From an uncultured Bacteroidales bacterium (GTDB lineage: Bacteria; Bacteroidota; Bacteroidia; Bacteroidales; Bacteroidaceae), in assembly GCA_945788445.1 (NCBI GenBank), contig CALZMA010000022.1, forward strand, positions 1-9,655: a stretch of 9,655 nt of DNA, written 5' to 3'. The notes below the pieces were generated by a model. The model did no database searches. It was not told the DNA's origin and saw only the letters and a program-made list of their open reading frames with translations. Each line of letters opens with the position of its first letter. Position 1 is the stretch's first letter. Shown here piece by piece: positions 5,603-9,655 of the stretch. Made by a program: the position numbers and the translations under genes.

Positions 5603-7063
5603 TTATGCCTTTTCGGGGATGCGTTCGAGAATCTTCTTCACGAAGTCCCAATACTTGCCCACGCTGGGGATGAAGCAGCGCTCGTTGGGCGTATGGGGCG
5701 AGCGGAGCGTGGGGCCGAAGCTGACGAGGTCCATGTGCGGACGCAGGGCACCGATGACGCCGCACTCCAAGCCGGCGTGGATGACCTGTACGCGGTTTTC
5801 GGTGTGGAAGAGTTCGCGGTAGATTTCCTTCATCACTTCCACGATTTCGCTCTGCGGGTTGGGCTGCCAGGCGGGGTATTCGCCGCTCAGCTCCACCTTC
5901 ATGCCCGCCATGGCGAAGGCGCTTTCGAGCGTTTCGGCGCAGCATTCGCGCATGCTGTCGCGAGAGGAGCGGATGAGGATGAGGAACTCAGCCTTGCCGC
6001 CGCCGATTTCCACGATGGCGAGGTTGGACGACGTTTCGACGATGCTGGGCACTTCGGGAATGAATCGCATCACGCCGTTGTGGGCAGCGCAGAGGGCATT
6101 GACGAGGTTGTCCTGGATTTCGGCCGGCACGATGGCTGCGGGCAGGGCCACGGCTTCGCAATCGAGGGCGAGTCCCTTTTCAATCGCGCCAAATTCGCCC
6201 TGGAGCGTTTCGCGCCATTCGGCCACGGCCTCTTCGAGTGCTTCCACGTTTTCCTTCGGGAGCGTCAGCACCACTTCTGCCTCTCGGGGGATGGCGTTGC
6301 GCATGTTGCCGCCGTGCCAGGAGGCGAGGCAGGCTTCGAAGTTGGCGATGGCGTCCTGCACGATGCGTGCCATGGCCTTGTTGGCGTTGCATCGGCCCTC
6401 GTTGATTTCGAGGCCCGAGTGGCCGCCGAGGAGTCCGTGGAGGTAGAGTTTTACGGCCGCGTCGGCGGGGTCGGCAGCCTCCTCCTTGTATTCGAGCGTG
6501 GCGTTCATGTTCACGCCGCCTGCCGAGCCGATAATCATTTCGCCTTCCGTTTCGTCGTCGAGGTTCAGGAGAATTTCGCCTTCGATGACATCGGCCTTCA
6601 TGTTGTTCACGCCGTACATCGTAGTCTCCTCGTCGGCCGTGATGAAGCCCTCGATGGGACCATGCTTCAGCGAGTCGTCCTCCATGATGGCCATGATGGT
6701 AGCCACGGCCATGCCGTCGTCGGCACCGAGCGTGGTGCCCTTGGCGCGCACCCATTCACCGTCGATGTAGGTCTGGATGGGGTCAGTTTCAAAGTTGTGG
6801 TTGCTGTCAGCGGCCTTCTGCGGCACCATGTCCATGTGGCCCTGGAGCGTCACACACTTGCGGTTCTCCATGCCCGGCGTGGCTGCCTTGCGCATAATGA
6901 TGTTTCCGGCCTCGTCCTGGAAGGCCTCGACACCCTTCTGCTTGGCCCAGTCGAGGAGGAAGCGCTGTACCTTTTCGAGGTGTCCCGAGGGGCGCGGCAC
7001 TTGCGTGAGAAGGTCAAAGTTTTTCCAGATTTCCTGCGGATGCAGGTTAGCAATTTCGCTCAT
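5603..7063 (-). CDS. pepD: Aminoacyl-histidine dipeptidase / cytosolic non-specific dipeptidase (M20C)
   Basis: This 486-residue cytosolic zinc metallopeptidase hydrolyses dipeptides such as carnosine-type Xaa-His and many others, finishing peptide degradation. The length matches E. coli PepD (485). The di-zinc ligands and catalytic residues are visible: GHMDMV (His76, Asp78), GADDG (Asp115), ADEET (catalytic Glu145, Zn-ligand Glu146), LNLDDE (Asp), and SPHTPNE near the C-terminus (His457). The lid/dimerisation domain contains GGHSGLEIN. It starts 34 bp downstream of the UPF0104 gene on the same strand and probably shares its transcript. Two ATACTTTA copies in the short gap only weakly resemble a promoter. 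It could use dipeptides of the kind released by the S46 peptidase elsewhere in this window. Confidence 0.96.
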   Translation of the reverse strand: MSEIANLHPQEIWKNFDLLTQVPRPSGHLEKVQRFLLDWAKQKGVEAFQDEAGNIIMRKAATPGMENRKCVTLQGHMDMVPQKAADSNHNFETDPIQTYIDGEWVRAKGTTLGADDGMAVATIMAIMEDDSLKHGPIEGFITADEETTMYGVNNMKADVIEGEILLNLDDETEGEMIIGSAGGVNMNATLEYKEEAADPADAAVKLYLHGLLGGHSGLEINEGRCNANKAMARIVQDAIANFEACLASWHGGNMRNAIPREAEVVLTLPKENVEALEEAVAEWRETLQGEFGAIEKGLALDCEAVALPAAIVPAEIQDNLVNALCAAHNGVMRFIPEVPSIVETSSNLAIVEIGGGKAEFLILIRSSRDSMRECCAETLESAFAMAGMKVELSGEYPAWQPNPQSEIVEVMKEIYRELFHTENRVQVIHAGLECGVIGALRPHMDLVSFGPTLRSPHTPNERCFIPSVGKYWDFVKKILERIPEKA

Positions 7064-7097
7064 GTTTGTAAAGTATTAGGAGTTAAAGTATAAAGAA

Positions 7098-8096
7098 TCA
7101 ATGCTTCCCGCCGTTCTGTACCTTCGGGCGCAGGTTGAGGCGGAGCCAGCCGAAGCCGCCGAGTACGACCACCAGGGCCGTTTGAATCGTGTGTACGGCA
7201 AGGGCGAAGAGAATGGCCTTCGGTTCGGCCACGCCGTAGAGCACGAGCATCGTTTTCACGGCAAAATGCCAGGGACCCGCCCCGTTGGGTGTCGGGACCA
7301 GTACGGCAAACGTGCCCACGCAGAAAATGAGGAACGCCGCGCCGAGGGGGAGCGTGGCCGTGAAGTCGAAGCAGAAGAAAGCTATGTAGAAGTGGAGGAA
7401 ATAGCCCACCCAAATCATCAGGCTGTAGAGGAGGTAGAGCGGGAGGTTCTCCACGCGGCGCAGCGAGAGGATGCCCTGCCAGACTTCCTGGAGCAAGTCC
7501 TTTCCCTTGCGGAAGAGGGCGTAGCGGCGCATGAGGATGCCCGCCGTGCAGGCGATGGCGAGGAGACAAACGAAGGTCACGAGGTAGCCCGTGCCCGTGA
7601 AGCGCGCGAGGATGTCGTCCAGGTCCGTGCCCGTCTCGCTCAGGAAGCGCAGGAACATGGGAAGCTGGAGCAGGAAGGCAAGTCCGGTGAAGAGGAGCAT
7701 GAGTGTAGAGTCGACCAGTCGCTCCGTCACCACCGTGCCCAGTGCGCGGGTAAAGCTCACGCCGTCGGCCTTCTTCAGCGTGCCGCAGCGCGTCACCTCG
7801 CCCACACGGGGCACCACGAGACTCGCGGCGTAGGACAGGAAAATCGCGTCCTCGCAGGTGCCTCGCCGCGGGTGTTCGCCGAGCGGTTCGAGCGACATTT
7901 TCCATCGCCACGCGCGTGCCAGCTGGGGCACGATGCCGAAAAGCAGCGAGAGCGCCATCCATCCCCACTGCAGCTCATGCCGCACGCAAGAGAAGAAGGA
8001 GGCCCAATCCGTTCCGCGGTACATCCACCAGAGGATGGCCAAGCCCAGCGCGAAGGGCGCGAGAACTTGAATAAGGAGTTTTAAAAAATGCTTCAT
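7098..8096 (-). CDS. UPF0104 / LPG-synthase-TM-like (flippase-like) integral membrane protein
   Basis: This 332-residue polytopic membrane protein matches the PF03706 'lysylphosphatidylglycerol synthase TM region' superfamily (YbhN/AglD-like). Hydrophobic segments occur at about residues 6-26, 44-63, 84-100, 123-148, 168-190, 216-240, 246-270 and 288-315. Family-type motifs are SYAASLVVPRVGEVTRCGTL (about 88-107), TERLVDSTLML and VPTPNGAGPWHF. The cytosolic aminoacyl-transferase domain of MprF is absent, so it does not make lysyl-PG by itself. A lipid or lipid-linked sugar flippase role has been suggested for relatives but the substrate is unknown. It is the first gene of a probable two-gene unit with pepD and is divergent from ksgA. 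Confidence 0.85.
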   Translation of the reverse strand: MKHFLKLLIQVLAPFALGLAILWWMYRGTDWASFFSCVRHELQWGWMALSLLFGIVPQLARAWRWKMSLEPLGEHPRRGTCEDAIFLSYAASLVVPRVGEVTRCGTLKKADGVSFTRALGTVVTERLVDSTLMLLFTGLAFLLQLPMFLRFLSETGTDLDDILARFTGTGYLVTFVCLLAIACTAGILMRRYALFRKGKDLLQEVWQGILSLRRVENLPLYLLYSLMIWVGYFLHFYIAFFCFDFTATLPLGAAFLIFCVGTFAVLVPTPNGAGPWHFAVKTMLVLYGVAEPKAILFALAVHTIQTALVVVLGGFGWLRLNLRPKVQNGGKH

Positions 8097-8110
8097 TCAA
8101 AACATTTGTT

Positions 8111-8118
8111 TACTTTTG
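8111..8118 (+). promoter_or_regulatory. -7 element of the ksgA promoter
   Basis: TACTTTTG matches TAnnTTTG exactly and is identical to the -7 element of the Rpn gene promoter. No TTTG is found at the right distance upstream (AATG at 8087-8090 is the nearest equivalent). Initiation near 8123 gives a leader of about 57 nt before the ksgA ATG. Confidence 0.55.
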
Positions 8119-8121
8119 CAG

Positions 8122-8152
8122 CGCTTCGGTAGTCCAAACCTACCGCCAAGCG
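8122..8152. promoter_or_regulatory. Hairpin in the ksgA leader
   Basis: CGGTAG (8127-8132) pairs with CTACCG (8140-8145) around a 7-nt loop. CGCTT (8122-8126) pairs with AAGCG (8148-8152) past a CC bulge, for 11 bp in all. It would sit at the extreme 5' end of the predicted ksgA transcript and has no T-run, so it is not a terminator. It may stabilise the mRNA or act as a regulator site on DNA. Confidence 0.5.
8135..8142 (-). promoter_or_regulatory. -7 element of the UPF0104-pepD promoter
   Basis: On the minus strand this reads TAGGTTTG, an exact TAnnTTTG match, 39 bp before the UPF0104 ATG. The -33 element is not clear: a TTTTG occurs only 14 bp upstream. A second exact match, TAATTTTG (8164-8157), lies further upstream and also lacks a -33 partner. 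Confidence 0.45.
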
Positions 8153-8179
8153 AAAGCAAAATTAAGCATTCTCCTTTAT

Positions 8180-8995
8180 ATGAAGTCTGTACGCCCCAAA
8201 AAATTTCTTGGACAACACTTTCTCACCCATCTCCCCACGGCCCAAGCCATCGCCGATACGGTCGATGCCTGTCCGGGGTTGCCCGTGCTCGAAGTGGGGC
8301 CGGGAATGGGCGTGATGACGCAGTTCCTCCTCCAGAAGGACCGCCCCCTCAAGGTGGTGGAAATCGACTTTGAGAGCGTGTCGTACCTGCGCCGCGAGTA
8401 TCCCCAGCTCGAGGAGCACATCATCGAGGACGACTTCCTCAAGATGCACCTGGAGCGGACGTTCGGCGGCCAACCCTTCGTGCTCACGGGCAACTATCCC
8501 TACAACATCAGCAGCCAGATATTCTTCAAGATGCTGGACTACCGCGACCTCATCCCCTGCTGCACGGGCATGATTCAGAAGGAGGTGGCCGAACGCCTCG
8601 CGGCCCAGCCCGGTTGCAAAGCCTATGGCATCCTCACGGTACTGGTGCAGCTCTACTACCATGTCGACTATCTCTTCACCGTCGAGCCCGATGTGTTCAA
8701 CCCGCCGCCCAAGGTGCGCAGCGCCGTGGTACGGCTCACGCGCAACAGCGTCACGCATCCCGGCTGCAACGAGGCCCTGCTGCGCCGCGTGGTGAAAACG
8801 ACCTTCAACCAGCGCCGCAAGATGATGCGCGGCTCCATCAAGCCTCTTCTCGCGCAGCTCGACATGGAGCGCGAGGCCGCGCCCGACCACACGGACTTCC
8901 TGGCGCAGCCGCTCCTCACCCGCCGTCCCGAACAGCTCTCGGTCCAGGACTTCATAGACCTTACCAACCGCGTCGAGGCGCACTATGCCGGCTGA
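8180..8995 (+). CDS. rsmA (ksgA): 16S rRNA (adenine1518/adenine1519-N6)-dimethyltransferase
   Basis: This 271-residue cytosolic enzyme dimethylates two adjacent adenines in the 3'-end hairpin of 16S rRNA late in 30S assembly, using S-adenosylmethionine. The N-terminal KKFLGQHFL (7-15), SAM-binding EVGPGMG (38-44), acidic VEID, motif IV GNYPYNIS (Asn105-Pro107-Tyr108) and VFNPPPKVRSAVVRL all match the family. FNQRRKMMRGSIK in the C-terminal helical domain is also typical. Motif IV has NYPY in place of the NLPY of E. coli. Its loss gives kasugamycin resistance in other bacteria. It is divergent from the UPF0104 gene and is followed 83 bp later by rmlB, with which it may be cotranscribed. Confidence 0.96.
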   Translation: MKSVRPKKFLGQHFLTHLPTAQAIADTVDACPGLPVLEVGPGMGVMTQFLLQKDRPLKVVEIDFESVSYLRREYPQLEEHIIEDDFLKMHLERTFGGQPFVLTGNYPYNISSQIFFKMLDYRDLIPCCTGMIQKEVAERLAAQPGCKAYGILTVLVQLYYHVDYLFTVEPDVFNPPPKVRSAVVRLTRNSVTHPGCNEALLRRVVKTTFNQRRKMMRGSIKPLLAQLDMEREAAPDHTDFLAQPLLTRRPEQLSVQDFIDLTNRVEAHYAG

Positions 8996-9009
8996 CGCAA
9001 GCACAATAG

Positions 9010-9049
9010 AACGGGCCAAACTCCGTTATTCTAACAGAAAGGTCCCGTT
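9010..9049 (+). terminator. Weak hairpin between ksgA and rmlB
   Basis: AACGGG (9010-9015) pairs with CCCGTT (9044-9049), with an inner CC/GG past a bulged T (9043), around a loop of about 23 nt. No T-run follows, so if it is a terminator it is inefficient. It may instead mark 3'-end processing. I find no TAnnTTTG promoter between it and rmlB. Confidence 0.3.
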
Positions 9050-9078
9050 GCCTAAAACCTACAATCATTCCTGAAAAT

Positions 9079-9655
9079 ATGAAAACTTATCTCGTCACCG
9101 GTGCTGCTGGCTTTATCGGTGCCAACTACCTGAAGTATGTGTTGAAAAAGTACGACGATGTGCGCATCGTGGTGCTCGACCTCCTGACTTACGCCGGTTA
9201 CCTCGGCACCATCGCCGACGACATCGACAACGAGCGCTGCTTCTTTGTGAAAGGCGACATCTGCGACCGCCAGCTGGTCGACAAGCTCTTCGCCGAGTAC
9301 CGCTTCGACGTGGTGGTGAACTTCGCCGCCGAGAGCCACGTGGACCGCAGCATCGAGAACCCCCAGCTCTTCCTCAACACGAACATCCTCGGCACGCAGA
9401 ACCTCCTCGACGCCGCCCGTGCGGCGTGGGTGACGGGCCGCGACGAGCAGGGCTATCCCACTTGGCGTTCCGGCGTGCGTTTCCACCAGGTTTCGACCGA
9501 CGAAGTCTACGGCTCGCTCGGTGCAGAAGGCTATTTTACGGAGCAAACGCCGCTCTGTCCCCACAGCCCCTACAGTGCCTCGAAGACCTCGGCCGACCAT
9601 TTCGTCTGTGCCTACCACGACACCTTCCACATGCCCGTGAGCATCACCCGCTGCT
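9079..9655 (+). CDS. rmlB: dTDP-glucose 4,6-dehydratase, N-terminal part, cut by window end
   Basis: This is an extended short-chain dehydrogenase that converts dTDP-glucose to dTDP-4-keto-6-deoxyglucose with bound NAD+, the second step of dTDP-rhamnose synthesis for surface polysaccharide. The first 192 residues are visible of the roughly 350-380 usual for the family. The NAD-binding TGAAGFIG (7-14) lies at the N-terminus, NFAAESHVDRSI follows, and the active site has STDEVYG (Thr140, Asp141, Glu142) and YSASK (Tyr165, Lys169). The TDE triad distinguishes it from UDP-galactose epimerase and other SDRs. The start at 9079 gives the standard short N-terminus. Whether other rml genes follow cannot be seen. 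Confidence 0.94.
   Translation, partial: MKTYLVTGAAGFIGANYLKYVLKKYDDVRIVVLDLLTYAGYLGTIADDIDNERCFFVKGDICDRQLVDKLFAEYRFDVVVNFAAESHVDRSIENPQLFLNTNILGTQNLLDAARAAWVTGRDEQGYPTWRSGVRFHQVSTDEVYGSLGAEGYFTEQTPLCPHSPYSASKTSADHFVCAYHDTFHMPVSITRC

Noticed and set aside
5546..7093. Open frame of 515 codons on the plus strand
   Set aside because: It is antisense to pepD, which has all M20C motifs and the exact family length. Long antisense frames are expected in GC-rich genes with this codon bias.
7101..8084. Open frame of 327 codons on the plus strand
   Set aside because: Antisense to the UPF0104 membrane protein; its charged, repetitive translation matches nothing I recognise.
1..9655. tRNA or rRNA genes
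   Set aside because: No cloverleaf-like segments or rRNA sequence were recognised; all intergenic gaps are under 152 bases and are accounted for above.

Overview
The window comes from a Bacteroidetes (Bacteroidota) genome, probably a GC-rich gut or oral anaerobe of the Prevotella/Muribaculaceae/Porphyromonas type; I cannot name the species. The main grounds are promoters of the Bacteroidetes sigma-ABfr form (TTTG, 19-21 bp, TAnnTTTG), absence of Shine-Dalgarno sequences before most starts, an S46 dipeptidyl-peptidase, and paired rubrerythrins under a PerR-type regulator. Ten protein genes fill nearly all of the sequence and no gene-free stretch exceeds 300 bases. I see no tRNA, rRNA, CRISPR array or complete insertion sequence.

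Left part (1-2262): the N-terminal half of a secreted S46 peptidase (minus strand, cut by the window start) is divergent from an Rpn-family PD-(D/E)XK nuclease gene (plus strand). Each has a textbook promoter in the shared 151-bp gap. The Rpn gene carries a C-terminal run of glycine-punctuated repeats, encoded in part by near-identical 24-bp tandem units, and has in-frame internal ATGs before them. This matches the reported Rpn gene-within-gene toxin/antitoxin (anti-phage) architecture and is the most interesting item here.

Centre (2392-5499): an oxidative-stress and metal cluster, all on the plus strand: perR (peroxide-sensing Fur-family repressor), a reverse rubrerythrin, a classical rubrerythrin, and an Nramp-type Mn/Fe importer (mntH). 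Together they suggest a peroxide defence module: sensing, two non-haem-iron peroxidases, and manganese supply. Strong terminator-like hairpins lie just upstream of rbr and mntH, leaving little room for separate promoters, so expression is probably stepped or attenuated along the cluster.

Right part (5500-9655): pepD (cytosolic M20C dipeptidase) and an upstream UPF0104/LPG-synthase-TM-like membrane protein form a likely minus-strand pair, convergent with mntH across a shared hairpin terminator. Divergent from that pair is ksgA/rsmA (16S rRNA dimethyltransferase), followed by the start of rmlB (dTDP-glucose 4,6-dehydratase), which runs off the window. The UPF0104/ksgA gap holds face-to-face promoter elements and a hairpin. 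Apart from the Rpn gene this is mostly ordinary core genome.
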